From NCBI GenBank assembly GCA_045613545.1, contig JAZLBD010000017.1:1-60638 (forward strand): a stretch of 60,638 bases of DNA, read 5' to 3'. The DNA is from Scatosoma sp045613545 (GTDB lineage Bacteria; Bacillota; Clostridia; Christensenellales; Borkfalkiaceae). Position 1 is the stretch's first letter. The number at the start of each line of letters is the position of its first letter. The notes beneath the pieces were generated by a model, which saw nothing but the letters and a program-made list of their open reading frames with translations, ran no database searches and was not told the DNA's origin. Both the position numbers and the translations under genes were made by a program. This document shows, in pieces, positions 8,003 to 16,458 of the stretch.

Positions 8003-8863
8003 TCATAATAATAGCCTTTTCGCATTTTGATAGGCGAGCTTTTCGATTTGCCTTTCCGTAAGCATCCCTTCCAAATCCTTGAAAAAGGTAGGCATATCTT
8101 CCGCCGAGGGATAGATCGGGCTCTCTATACCGTCAAAGTCGCTACCGATTGCAAGAACGTCCTCGCCACCCACGTCTAAAATATGCTCGATATGGGAAAT
8201 AATCCCCGCCTCCCCCACGAAATCGGGAGCGAAATTTACGCCGATCACACCGCCGAGATCGGCGATTTTTTTGATATGCGCGTCGAGCAAATTCCGCTTG
8301 TGATCCTCCACCGTCCGCGAAAGGGAATGGGTTGCCATAACGGGAAAACGCGCCGTCTTTGCGATTTCTAGCGTCTCTTCAATCCCCTCGTCGGAAAGGT
8401 GCGAAAGATCGGGATACACCTTTCTTTCCAAGAGATATTCCACGAGCTTTTTTCCAAACGGTTTGAGTTTTCCTCCCGTCCAACAAGACGATCCGATACA
8501 GTTTTCGTCGTTCCAAGTAAGCCCGAAAATACGAACGCCTTTATCCAGCAGGAACTCCACTCTCGAAAGATCTCCTTCTACGCTTCCGCCGTCCTCTATC
8601 GACAAAATAGGCGTAATCCCCGTGCCCTCGAAGAATTTTTTACTCTCTATAAATTCTTGCACTTTTTCCTCGGTGAAACGCCAAGAGTTCGGCGAAACAG
8701 AGCGAGAAAAAATCGCAAACACCTGCGCAAGGCACTCCCCCTTTTTGAGTTTCTCAAGGGAAATTTGCGTTTCTTCTCGGAATAAATAGTGCTTGCTTGC
8801 AATTTCCTTTGGCAACCATTTCCCGCAAGTGAGGGTGTCGCAGTGTAAATCTACGTATTGCAT
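8003..8863 (-). CDS. Membrane-dipeptidase family (peptidase M19) metallohydrolase
   Basis: 286 residues. The M19 metal-binding set is visible in order: DLHCDTL at residues 4-10, SIEDGG, DLSHLSDEG, MATHSLSRTV with DHKRNLLD, and IGSDFDGIE near residue 240. M19 enzymes are two-zinc hydrolases of dipeptides, including those with D-residues. No signal peptide, so probably cytosolic. Its ATG touches the stop codon of the 25-codon spoVM gene (TAA-ATG), so the two are translationally coupled. Last gene of the yicC-to-rpe run. A sporulation link is possible from context but unproven. Confidence 0.9.
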   Translation of the reverse strand: MQYVDLHCDTLTCGKWLPKEIASKHYLFREETQISLEKLKKGECLAQVFAIFSRSVSPNSWRFTEEKVQEFIESKKFFEGTGITPILSIEDGGSVEGDLSRVEFLLDKGVRIFGLTWNDENCIGSSCWTGGKLKPFGKKLVEYLLERKVYPDLSHLSDEGIEETLEIAKTARFPVMATHSLSRTVEDHKRNLLDAHIKKIADLGGVIGVNFAPDFVGEAGIISHIEHILDVGGEDVLAIGSDFDGIESPIYPSAEDMPTFFKDLEGMLTERQIEKLAYQNAKRLLL

Positions 8864-8941
8864 TTAACGTTTTCCTTTGCCCGTGATACGGCGTAAAATC
8901 CACCGAACGACTCCGATCGGCTTAATACAAATAATCGGCAT
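8864..8941 (-). CDS. spoVM: Stage V sporulation protein SpoVM (25 residues)
   Basis: A 25-codon frame starting at ATG 8941 behind a strong AAAGGAGG and ending in TAA against the next ATG. It encodes MPIICIKPIGVVRW followed by ILRRITGKGKR. Aligned without gaps to Bacillus SpoVM (26 residues), Ile6, Lys7, Ile15, Arg17 and Gly21 coincide, and the pattern is the same: a short curved amphipathic helix with a basic end. SpoVM senses the convex forespore membrane and anchors the coat ATPase SpoIVA. Its place beside rpe matches Bacillus. The gene is below the size limit of most gene callers. A start-codon hairpin (8932-8989) covers its ATG. Confidence 0.75.
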   Translation of the reverse strand: MPIICIKPIGVVRWILRRITGKGKR

Positions 8942-8989
8942 ACGACCTCCTTTAAGGGGCTACCCCCTCATACTATCCTATGCCGATTA
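8932..8989 (-). promoter_or_regulatory. Start-codon-sequestering stem-loop of spoVM
   Basis: TAATCGGCATA (minus strand 8989-8979) is perfectly complementary over 11 bp to TATGCCGATTA (8942-8932), which contains the spoVM ATG and first codons. The 36-nt loop holds the AAAGGAGG ribosome site and a small GGGG-TAG-CCCC hairpin. Long transcripts from rpe would hide the start codon; a transcript starting inside the loop would not. Confidence 0.7.
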
Positions 8990-9000
8990 CGTCGTTTTTG

Positions 9001-9654
9001 TTATGCGTTTTTAAGGGCTTGTATCATCTCCGCTTTATCGGGCGCGCTAAACACGCAGTTCCCTGCCACAAGCACGTTTGCGCCTGCGTCTTTGGCAAGT
9101 TTTGCCGTTTGCGGATTAATTCCACCGTCGATTTGGACATCAATCGTTTTCCCCGATTCCTCCACGATTTTGCGGACGGCTTTCACTTTTTTAAGTACGC
9201 CTTCTATAAACGATTGACCGCCAAACCCAGGGAACACGCTCATAATAAGTACCATATCGCAAGAGAGGATTTCTTTTTCCACCGCTTCTACCGGCGTGTC
9301 GGGATTGATAACGAGACCGCATTTTGCCCCGCCACTTTTAATAAGCGAAAGCACCTTGCCTAAATTTTCCTTGCACGCCTCGTAGTGTACGGTTACGATA
9401 TCCGCGCCAGCCTCGATAAATCCTTTCACGTATTTCTCGGGGTGGACGATCATAAGGTGGCAATCGAGGGATAATTTCGTATGCCGACGGATATCTTTTA
9501 TCATTTTCATACCAAAGGTAATATTCGGCACGAACGACCCGTCCATCACGTCGCAATGGATAAGGTCTGCCCCCGCTTTTTCTAAAGCCTCTACCTCTTC
9601 GCCCATTTTTGCAAAATCCGCCGATAAAATGGACGGCGCAATCTTTATTTCCAT
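9001..9654 (-). CDS. rpe: Ribulose-phosphate 3-epimerase
   Basis: 217 residues, normal size. TIM-barrel epimerase motifs are intact: IAPSILSADFAKMGEEV at the N-terminus, HCDVMDGSFVPNITFG, DCHLMIVHPEKYV, FPGFGGQSFI and VQIDGGINPQTA. It interconverts ribulose-5-phosphate and xylulose-5-phosphate in the cytosolic pentose phosphate pathway. It lies 3 bp after rlmN in the long minus-strand run and upstream of spoVM, as in Bacillus. Confidence 0.97.
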   Translation of the reverse strand: MEIKIAPSILSADFAKMGEEVEALEKAGADLIHCDVMDGSFVPNITFGMKMIKDIRRHTKLSLDCHLMIVHPEKYVKGFIEAGADIVTVHYEACKENLGKVLSLIKSGGAKCGLVINPDTPVEAVEKEILSCDMVLIMSVFPGFGGQSFIEGVLKKVKAVRKIVEESGKTIDVQIDGGINPQTAKLAKDAGANVLVAGNCVFSAPDKAEMIQALKNA

Positions 9655-9657
9655 AGC

Positions 9658-10725
9658 TTACTCCTTTTCGTTTCCCCCTAAATAGCTCGCTCGAAGTTGT
9701 CCGCACGCCCCACCGATATCCACGCCGATTTGACGGCGCAACGTCGCCGAAAGTCCGCCCTTTTCGAGTATTCCCAAAAACCGATACGCCGATTTATCGC
9801 TCGTCGCTTTTAGCGTTCGCTCTTTCACTTCGTTGAGGCGAATGAGGTTGACGTGACAAGGTTTCCCTTTGAGCAATTTAATAAGCCCTTGCGCGTGCTC
9901 TTCGTCGCAATTCTCCCCGTCGATAAGGGTGTATTCGAAATAGTATCTTCTACCCGTTTTTTCAAAATAATGCTCGCACGCTTTTAATATTTCCGCGATC
10001 GTATATCTCTTTGCAATCGGCATCACGCGCGCACGATCGGTATCCGTCGTAGCGTGCAGGGAAACGGTCAAATTTAAGGGTATTCCCTCGCTTGCAAGTT
10101 CATACATCTTCGGCACGATTCCACAAGTAGATAGCGACACGTTTCTACCGCTGATACGCAGTCCGTCCTCGCTTGTCAAAAGGCGCAAAAACTTCATCAC
10201 TTCGCCGTAATTGTCGAGCGGTTCTCCGCTTCCCATTAGCACGACGTTCGTGACCGCTCTGCCCTCTTTCCCGACCCCTTTGGCAAGCTCATCCTCGTGT
10301 AAAGCGTTCACTACGAGGATTTGCGACAAGATCTCCCCCGCGGTCAAATTCCGCAAAAGTCCGTTTAAGGTCGAAGCGCAAAACTTACAGCCCATTCGAC
10401 AACCCACTTGCGTGGAAATGCATTGCGTATAGCCGTATTTATACTTCATTAGCACTCCTTCCACGAGGTTGCCATCCGCCATTTCAAATAGATATTTTTC
10501 CGTTCCGTCGGACGAGAAATAGCGTTCTTTCACGCGGACGGGCTCGTCCTCGTAGCACTCCAACAGTTTCTCTTTAAGCGCTTTAGAAATAGAGGAAATC
10601 TCGGAAATTTTCTTTCCTTTCGTCAACCCCTCCATCAGTTGTTTCGCGCGGAATTTTTTCTCGCCAAGGGATAAGATCAACCCTTCCATTTCTAGCAAGG
10701 AAAGGTCTTGCAAAATCTTTTTCAT
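9658..10725 (-). CDS. rlmN: Dual-specificity RNA methyltransferase RlmN
   Basis: 355 residues. The radical SAM cluster motif CRMGCKFCAST (CxxxCxxC) lies near residue 110, followed by GSGEPLDNYGEV. The C-terminal GGACGQL provides the second catalytic cysteine. RlmN adds a methyl group to C2 of A2503 in 23S rRNA and A37 of some tRNAs. It overlaps rsmB by 4 bp (ATGA), which indicates translational coupling. Conserved position between rsmB and rpe. Confidence 0.97.
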   Translation of the reverse strand: MKKILQDLSLLEMEGLILSLGEKKFRAKQLMEGLTKGKKISEISSISKALKEKLLECYEDEPVRVKERYFSSDGTEKYLFEMADGNLVEGVLMKYKYGYTQCISTQVGCRMGCKFCASTLNGLLRNLTAGEILSQILVVNALHEDELAKGVGKEGRAVTNVVLMGSGEPLDNYGEVMKFLRLLTSEDGLRISGRNVSLSTCGIVPKMYELASEGIPLNLTVSLHATTDTDRARVMPIAKRYTIAEILKACEHYFEKTGRRYYFEYTLIDGENCDEEHAQGLIKLLKGKPCHVNLIRLNEVKERTLKATSDKSAYRFLGILEKGGLSATLRRQIGVDIGGACGQLRASYLGGNEKE

Positions 10726-11960
10726 ACTTCCCTCCGCCTAAGTTTCGCCACGTAAAACCCCGCGCCAAACGCCTCGTCGGGCAAGAATTGCAGACCGTAT
10801 TTCTTTTTCATATTCGAGAGCGGGCTTTCCATTTCCTCCACGAAAAAGTCGGGGTGCTTTTCCAAAAACCACGCCACCACCTCATCGTTTTCCTCTGCAA
10901 AAATCGAGCAGGTGGAATAGTATAGATTTCCGCCTTTTTTTACGTAATTTGAACAGATGGATATAATTTCCCGTTGACTGCCTTGTAAAGAGGCAAAATC
11001 CTCCGCTTTCCGAAACAGTTTAATATCAGGGTTTTCCGTCACTGTTCCAAACCCCGAACAAGGCACGTCGCAAAGCACCCCGTCGAATTGCTCTATATAC
11101 CGCTCGTCTAAAACGCGACTATCCTTTTGCAAGGCGGTTATATTCTTTCTGCCCATTCTGTCTTGGTATTGTTTGATGAGTTCTACGCGGTGCGGATGCA
11201 ATTCAAACGCCGTCACTTCGTCGCATTTTTTCGAAAGCAACACGGATTTTCCGCCCGGCGCGGCGCAAGCGTCCAACAGTTTTTTGCAACCGCTTACGAC
11301 GTCGCAAATGGCGATACTCCCCACCGATTGAAAGGTGTAGTCCCCCTCGAAGAAACCCTCTTCCCGAACGAAGTGGGAATAGATATACGCCCCTTCAAAG
11401 GGGGTAGAAATACGATCTTTTGCAGGATATTTATCCTCGTTTTTCTCAAACCGTACGCAAAGCCCTTGCGAGGTTGCCTTGGCGATGGCGTCCGCCCGTT
11501 TTCCATACTCTTTTTTCAGCTTTTGGTAGGCGTACAGAGGATAAGAAAGACGAATCGCGTCCCCCTCTTCGCCTTGTGGAATCGCCCCTTCAACCTCTTC
11601 CAATTTGAACTTTCTAAGAAAGGCGTTAACGAACCCCGACACACCGCTCTTGCCCAACTTTTTGCAAAGAGCGACGGCAAAATCGGTGACCATATATCTC
11701 TTCTTTTCCATAAAGAGCATCATATAAAGTGCGATTTTCAAAAGCGTCCGCACGGCGAGTTTGGGGGATTTTTCCGCATAACGATGAATACAGAAGGACA
11801 AAAATTCCTCCTGTTCCAACACGCCGTATACGATTTTCACCGTCCTTGCTCGATGGATCTCTTCGATATACACGTCGGCGAGCGCTTGCTTTAGGTGCGC
11901 CCCCTCCGAATACACTTTCATTAGCACGAGATAAGGATCGTAAATAGGATTCGTCACCAT
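10722..11960 (-). CDS. rsmB: 16S rRNA (cytosine-967-C5)-methyltransferase RsmB
   Basis: 412 residues. An N-terminal NusB-like RNA-binding domain is followed by a Rossmann methyltransferase with LLDACAAPGGKSVLL (SAM loop), CDVPCSGFGT (motif IV cysteine) and YYSTCSIFAEEND (catalytic cysteine). It modifies C967 of 16S rRNA. It overlaps fmt by 7 bp and rlmN by 4 bp, so it is inside a tightly packed operon. Confidence 0.95.
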   Translation of the reverse strand: MVTNPIYDPYLVLMKVYSEGAHLKQALADVYIEEIHRARTVKIVYGVLEQEEFLSFCIHRYAEKSPKLAVRTLLKIALYMMLFMEKKRYMVTDFAVALCKKLGKSGVSGFVNAFLRKFKLEEVEGAIPQGEEGDAIRLSYPLYAYQKLKKEYGKRADAIAKATSQGLCVRFEKNEDKYPAKDRISTPFEGAYIYSHFVREEGFFEGDYTFQSVGSIAICDVVSGCKKLLDACAAPGGKSVLLSKKCDEVTAFELHPHRVELIKQYQDRMGRKNITALQKDSRVLDERYIEQFDGVLCDVPCSGFGTVTENPDIKLFRKAEDFASLQGSQREIISICSNYVKKGGNLYYSTCSIFAEENDEVVAWFLEKHPDFFVEEMESPLSNMKKKYGLQFLPDEAFGAGFYVAKLRRREV

Positions 11961-12886
11961 TCAAACACCTGTCCTTTTTCCCCTTTTCGTCCGTTCAAAA
12001 AGTCACCGCCCGACATTCTTTTACCCCCCGACGGTTGCACTTCGATAAGTTTGATAAGCCCGTCTAAGCATTGCACGAGCAAGCCTTGTTTGGGCTTTTC
12101 CGATACAATTTCCCCAAAAACGCCGAGCTTTTCTTCCGCAGGAAGAAACTCCGCGCGCCAAACGTTCACTCTGTTCCCGTTTAAGAAAGCGTAGGCAGAA
12201 GGGTCGGGGTTAAAAGCGCGGATCGTATTGACGAGGGTTTGCCCGTCCTTTGTAAAATCGAGTTTCCCCGCGTCCGTGGGGATCTTTTTGAAAATTTGCA
12301 CCCCTTCCTCCGCTTGTTTTTCAAGGACGCAATCCCCTTTTTCAATTAGGGGCAACGCTTTTATAAGCCCGTCTGCGCCGAGTACGGATAAACGAGAAGA
12401 AAGTTCCCCGCTCGTTTCCGCGTCGCCAATATGCGTTTTTTCGCAGTGCAAAATTCCACCCTCATCGACGCCAAGTACCGTCTGCATAATACAAACGCCC
12501 GTTTCCGTTTCCCCCGCCAAAATCGCGTTTTGTATAGGGGACGCACCGCGGTATTTCGGCAACAAGCCGGCGTGGATATTCCAAACCCCTTTTGGGAAAA
12601 GGTCGATTACCTCTTGCGTTAAAATTTGTCCGTATGCGCACGTGACCATAACATCTGCGCCAAAGGAGGCAAGCGTTTCCACCTCCTCGCGGATTTTTTT
12701 CGGTTGAAATATGGGGATATCAAATTCTTGCGCCAAAACTTTGACGGGCGAGGGGGTTAAAATCCCCTTTCTGCCCTGCCGTTTATCTTCGCCCGTGACC
12801 ACGCCCACCACAGAATACCCGCCCTCCAGCAAGCGTTTCAAGGGTTCTACGGCAAAACTCGGCGTTCCTGCATAGACAATTTTCAT
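11954..12886 (-). CDS. fmt: Methionyl-tRNA formyltransferase
   Basis: 310 residues, standard length. MKIVYAGTPSFAVEPL at the N-terminus, GLLPKYRGASPIQ and TGVCIMQTVLGVDEGGIL are the formyl-transfer core, followed by the C-terminal tRNA-binding domain. It formylates initiator Met-tRNA with 10-formyl-tetrahydrofolate. It is paired with def (deformylase) immediately upstream, the classical fmt-def coupling. Confidence 0.97.
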   Translation of the reverse strand: MKIVYAGTPSFAVEPLKRLLEGGYSVVGVVTGEDKRQGRKGILTPSPVKVLAQEFDIPIFQPKKIREEVETLASFGADVMVTCAYGQILTQEVIDLFPKGVWNIHAGLLPKYRGASPIQNAILAGETETGVCIMQTVLGVDEGGILHCEKTHIGDAETSGELSSRLSVLGADGLIKALPLIEKGDCVLEKQAEEGVQIFKKIPTDAGKLDFTKDGQTLVNTIRAFNPDPSAYAFLNGNRVNVWRAEFLPAEEKLGVFGEIVSEKPKQGLLVQCLDGLIKLIEVQPSGGKRMSGGDFLNGRKGEKGQVFEW

Positions 12887-12898
12887 ACAATCGCTCCT

Positions 12899-13354
12899 TT
12901 ATTCCGCCCTTTCGATACGTTGGGCTTTATCTATATAAAGCACGCCGTCCAAGTGATCGAGTTCGTGACAAATCGCGCGGGCAAAAAAGCCCTTTGCCTG
13001 CAAAATATATTTATCCCCGTTTCTGTCTTGGAAAGAAATTTTCACTTTCATCGGTCGGGATACGATCCCCCGTTTTCCGCGTACGGAAAGACAACCCTCC
13101 CAGCCTTGTTGTTCGCCTTTTTGCGAGAGGATTTTCGGGTTAATAAATTCAAAATATCCCTCTTCCACGTCCACTACGGCGATACGGCGAAGAACGCCGA
13201 TTTGGGGCGCGGCAAGACCTGCCCCCTCTTCCTTTTTCACCGTTTGCTTCATATCGTCGAGCAAGGCGTGTAATTTTTCGTCGAATACTTCGACGGGAAA
13301 ACATTTCGTGCGGAGAACTTCGTCTCCCACTTGTACCACGTTTCTAATCGCCAT
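12899..13354 (-). CDS. def: Peptide deformylase
   Basis: 151 residues. All three metal and active-site motifs are present: EGAGLAAPQIG, GWEGCLSV with the metal-binding cysteine, and CHELDHLDG with both histidines. It removes the N-formyl group from nascent proteins and works with Fmt downstream. Start ATG 13354 follows AAGGAGTAAACT. Confidence 0.97.
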   Translation of the reverse strand: MAIRNVVQVGDEVLRTKCFPVEVFDEKLHALLDDMKQTVKKEEGAGLAAPQIGVLRRIAVVDVEEGYFEFINPKILSQKGEQQGWEGCLSVRGKRGIVSRPMKVKISFQDRNGDKYILQAKGFFARAICHELDHLDGVLYIDKAQRIERAE

Positions 13355-13368
13355 AGTTTACTCCTTTT

Positions 13369-15543
13369 TTAGTTCATATTAGACGGATTTTCCTCCACCG
13401 CAACCAGCACGTCCCTCGTTTTTTCCGCAAGGCAAACGGCGTAGATTTTAGGAAGTGGGGAAGAATCGACCATACGCATCAACACTTGATAGCGAAATTT
13501 GTTTTGGATACGACCAATCGGCGCTTTCATCTTGTTAAAAAAGAGGAATTTTTCGCCATGGTCCTCGTATATTTTAGAAAGATTTTGATAGACTTTCTTC
13601 AAAACGTCAAGCGTTTTTTTCTCGTCCTCGCCTGATATCAGCACACGGACGATCTTAGAAAACGGAGGGAACGTAGACGCCGCGCGAATGGAAATTTCGT
13701 TGCGATAAAACCCCAAATAATCGTACGTCGAGGCAAACCGCAACACATCGTTTTCGGGGCTATACGTCTGCAAGACCACCCGTCCTTTTTCCTCCGCTCG
13801 ACCGCTTCTTCCAGCCACTTGTGTGATGAGTTGGAATGTGCGCTCTCCGCTTCGATAATCAGCAAAATGCAAGCTCATATCCGCGTCTAAAACGCCCACC
13901 AGCGTGACGGCGGGGAAATCGTGGCCTTTGGCGATCATTTGCGTACCCACGAGAATATCCGCTTGCCTCTCGCCGAACGCTTTTAGAATTTTATAGTGCC
14001 CTTCCTTTCCGCTCGTCGTGTCGTTGTCCATTCGCAAAACGTGAGCCGAGGGATAGAGCTTTTTCAGTTCCGCCTCGACGCGTTGCGTGCCCGTCCCCGC
14101 GTACGAAAGCTTATGCCCGCCACACTTAGGGCAAGCCTTGGGCATTCTGTATCTTCCGCCACAGTAGTGACACTTCAAACAATCCTCGTCCTTGTGATAC
14201 GTGAGCGAAACGTCGCACTCCTCACAAGACGCAACGTATCCGCATTCTTTACAGATCACCGTTTGGGAATACCCGCGCCGATTCAAAAACAAAATCGCTT
14301 GTTTCCCCTCTTGCAAGCACCGTTCGAGTTCGCTTTTCAAAATCGAGGAAAAACTACCGTTATTTCCCCTGCGTACTTCCTTACGCATATCGGCGATCAT
14401 CACTTCCGGCAAGGGGTGTTTGTTGATACGCTGGGGCATCGAAATGAGATTATATTCCCCATCTTGCGCCTTTTTGAAAGTCTCCACTGACGGCGTGGCA
14501 CTACCGAGCACGAGCTTGCAACCGTTATATTTTGCGCGAAGGTGCGCGATGTCAAAGGTGTTATACCTTGGCGCCGTCTCGCTCGAATAACTACCGTCGT
14601 GCTCTTCGTCAATGATAATAACGCCCACGTTTTCAAGGGGCGCAAAAATCGCGCTTCTCGCCCCAATCGCTATTTTCGCTTCTCCCGAGCGAAGTCTCCA
14701 CCACTCGTCGAACCGCTCGCCCGCCGAAAGACCGCTGTGTAAAATCGCGGCGTTCTTTCCAAATCTTGCACGAAGCTGGGCAAGCATTTGTGGCGTGAGC
14801 GAGATTTCGGGAACGAGGAAAATCGAGCTTTTCCCCTCTTGCAAACACTTGGCGATTAAGGTAAGGTAGACTTCCGTTTTACCGCTACCCGTGACGCCGT
14901 GCAGAAGTTGTACGCGACGGGGATCGTTCTCGATTCCCCGCACGGCGCGCTCTTGGGCGTCCGTTAAAATATGCCCGTCCGTCGCCATGTCTTCCATTCG
15001 GTAAGGCTCGCGCAAAATTTGTTCCTCGGTCAATTCGACGTAGCCTTTTTTAACAAGCGCCACGACCCCTCCTGGGAACAGGTTATTGAGAATACTTCTT
15101 TCCGTCTTGCCGTTTTTTACAAGGTAATCGACGACGCCCCATTGATTTTTCGCCGTTTTGCGAATATCCATTCCCTCGGGGAAAGAAGAGAGAGATACGT
15201 ACGTCCGTTTGAGTTCACGCACCTTTCCCGTCCGCATCTCAGAGGGGATAAAAAGGCGCAACGACAGGGCTTTCGGCACCAAATACCGCGCGGAAATTTT
15301 ATCTGCAAGCATCAAACATTCCTCGTTGATAGCGGGAAGCCCGTCCGCAAACGGCACGACTTTTTTCAACCTTTGGGCAGGAACGGAAGAGGTAGCTTTA
15401 AGTCGCATGACAAAACCGGATACCATCTTTCCCCCGAACGGGGCGTGTACCCGACTGCCCACCGACACGTCGTCGGCGCAAAGATAATCATAAATTCGAT
15501 CGGTCTCGCTGGACGCGATATCGACGATGACTTCTGCGATCAT
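13369..15543 (-). CDS. priA: Primosomal protein N' (replication restart helicase PriA)
   Basis: 724 residues. An N-terminal 3'-end-binding domain is followed by Walker A LLHGVTGSGKTEVYL, motif II IIIDEEHDGSY and motif III LGSATPS. A zinc region has paired cysteines (CKECGYVASCEEC, CHYCGGRY, CPKCGG), and a C-terminal helicase domain carries ITQVAGRSGRA. PriA reloads the replicative helicase at stalled forks. In Bacillus coaBC lies between rpoZ and priA; it is absent here and a 105-bp gap with two hairpins takes its place. Confidence 0.97.
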   Translation of the reverse strand: MIAEVIVDIASSETDRIYDYLCADDVSVGSRVHAPFGGKMVSGFVMRLKATSSVPAQRLKKVVPFADGLPAINEECLMLADKISARYLVPKALSLRLFIPSEMRTGKVRELKRTYVSLSSFPEGMDIRKTAKNQWGVVDYLVKNGKTERSILNNLFPGGVVALVKKGYVELTEEQILREPYRMEDMATDGHILTDAQERAVRGIENDPRRVQLLHGVTGSGKTEVYLTLIAKCLQEGKSSIFLVPEISLTPQMLAQLRARFGKNAAILHSGLSAGERFDEWWRLRSGEAKIAIGARSAIFAPLENVGVIIIDEEHDGSYSSETAPRYNTFDIAHLRAKYNGCKLVLGSATPSVETFKKAQDGEYNLISMPQRINKHPLPEVMIADMRKEVRRGNNGSFSSILKSELERCLQEGKQAILFLNRRGYSQTVICKECGYVASCEECDVSLTYHKDEDCLKCHYCGGRYRMPKACPKCGGHKLSYAGTGTQRVEAELKKLYPSAHVLRMDNDTTSGKEGHYKILKAFGERQADILVGTQMIAKGHDFPAVTLVGVLDADMSLHFADYRSGERTFQLITQVAGRSGRAEEKGRVVLQTYSPENDVLRFASTYDYLGFYRNEISIRAASTFPPFSKIVRVLISGEDEKKTLDVLKKVYQNLSKIYEDHGEKFLFFNKMKAPIGRIQNKFRYQVLMRMVDSSPLPKIYAVCLAEKTRDVLVAVEENPSNMN

Positions 15544-15569
15544 AGCCTTTCCCTCTTAGACAAAAGACG

Positions 15570-15646
15570 CCCCGAACGGTATTCGGGGCAAGAAAAAGTT
15601 GATTTTGTCTCTTTTGGAACGCGCCGAAAAAACGGCGCATTGCAAA
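15570..15646 (-). other. Two stem-loops between rpoZ and priA
   Basis: On the minus strand GCGCCG-TTTTTT-CGGCGC follows the rpoZ stop, and GCCCCGAA-TACCG-TTCGGGGC lies about 40 nt further on. Neither has a full T run, so they look like mRNA stabilising or processing structures, or weak terminators, rather than clear transcription ends. Confidence 0.5.
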
Positions 15647-15648
15647 AA

Positions 15649-15867
15649 TCAATCTTTATCAATAACGACTCTGCCCTCTGCAACGTCCTTGCAAGCGGTA
15701 AGGATTTCCTTATCTTTTCCCGTGCTAGGAACTTCGTGCGCCCGATCCGATTCAATAATTTGGCGCGCGCGTTTGGACACGATCGTACAAAGCGCATAAC
15801 GGCTAATCGGTTCTTCTTTGCTCCCTAAAACTCGAATCATTTCATCTACGGAAGGTTCATTAATCAT
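15649..15867 (-). CDS. rpoZ: RNA polymerase omega subunit
   Basis: 72 residues. The omega pattern is clear: MINEPSVDEMIRVLGSKEEP at the N-terminus, RYALCTIVSKRARQI, and the C-terminal KDKEILTACKDVAEGRV. Omega helps fold and assemble beta-prime. It lies 15 bp after gmk, the usual gmk-rpoZ pairing. Start ATG 15867 follows AAGGAGTATAGATAGCT. Confidence 0.93.
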   Translation of the reverse strand: MINEPSVDEMIRVLGSKEEPISRYALCTIVSKRARQIIESDRAHEVPSTGKDKEILTACKDVAEGRVVIDKD

Positions 15868-15882
15868 AGCTATCTATACTCC

Positions 15883-16440
15883 TTATTTACTTTTTTCTAC
15901 ATTGATTATTTCGTGTAAGCGATCGACCGCTTTTCTCAAATCGTCGTTGACGATAATATAGTCGTAACGTTCCGCTTGCGCCAGCTCGTAATCCAGCCGT
16001 TGTAAGCGAGTTTCGATCTGCTGTTTCGTCTCTGAATTGCGCGACGTCAAACGGGACTTCAATTCCTCCACCGACGGGGGCATTACCATAACGAGGATAC
16101 AATCTTGAAACACCCTCTTCGCGTTCATAGCGCCCACAACGTCGATTTCCAAAATAACCGACTTGCTTTCCAACTTTTCTTTTACGTAAGATTTCGGCGT
16201 GCCGTAAAGGTTGCCAAAATGCTCGTCGTATTCCAAAAACTCGCCACCTTTCGCTTTTTGGAGGAATTCTTCCCTCGTCAAAAAGAAATATTCTCGTCCG
16301 TCCTCTTCTCCGTTTCTAGGCGCACGGGTGGTGCAAGAAATCGACAACGCCATATCCTCGCGCTCTTGCATAACGGCTTTTACCATCGTCCCTTTCCCTA
16401 CGCCGGAGGGTCCGGAAACGGCTATCAATATATTTCTCAT
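15883..16440 (-). CDS. gmk: Guanylate kinase
   Basis: 185 residues from ATG 16440, preceded by GAGTAAGG. A TTG six codons earlier directly follows the yicC stop and is a less likely start. The P-loop ISGPSGVGKGTMVK-type sequence (here AVSGPSGVGKGT), STTRAPRNGEEDGREYFF-like GMP-binding segment (CTTRAPRNGEEDGREYFF) and the lid are intact. It phosphorylates GMP to GDP. Part of the yicC-gmk-rpoZ unit. Confidence 0.96.
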   Translation of the reverse strand: MRNILIAVSGPSGVGKGTMVKAVMQEREDMALSISCTTRAPRNGEEDGREYFFLTREEFLQKAKGGEFLEYDEHFGNLYGTPKSYVKEKLESKSVILEIDVVGAMNAKRVFQDCILVMVMPPSVEELKSRLTSRNSETKQQIETRLQRLDYELAQAERYDYIIVNDDLRKAVDRLHEIINVEKSK

Positions 16441-16458
16441 TCGTACTACCTTACTCAA

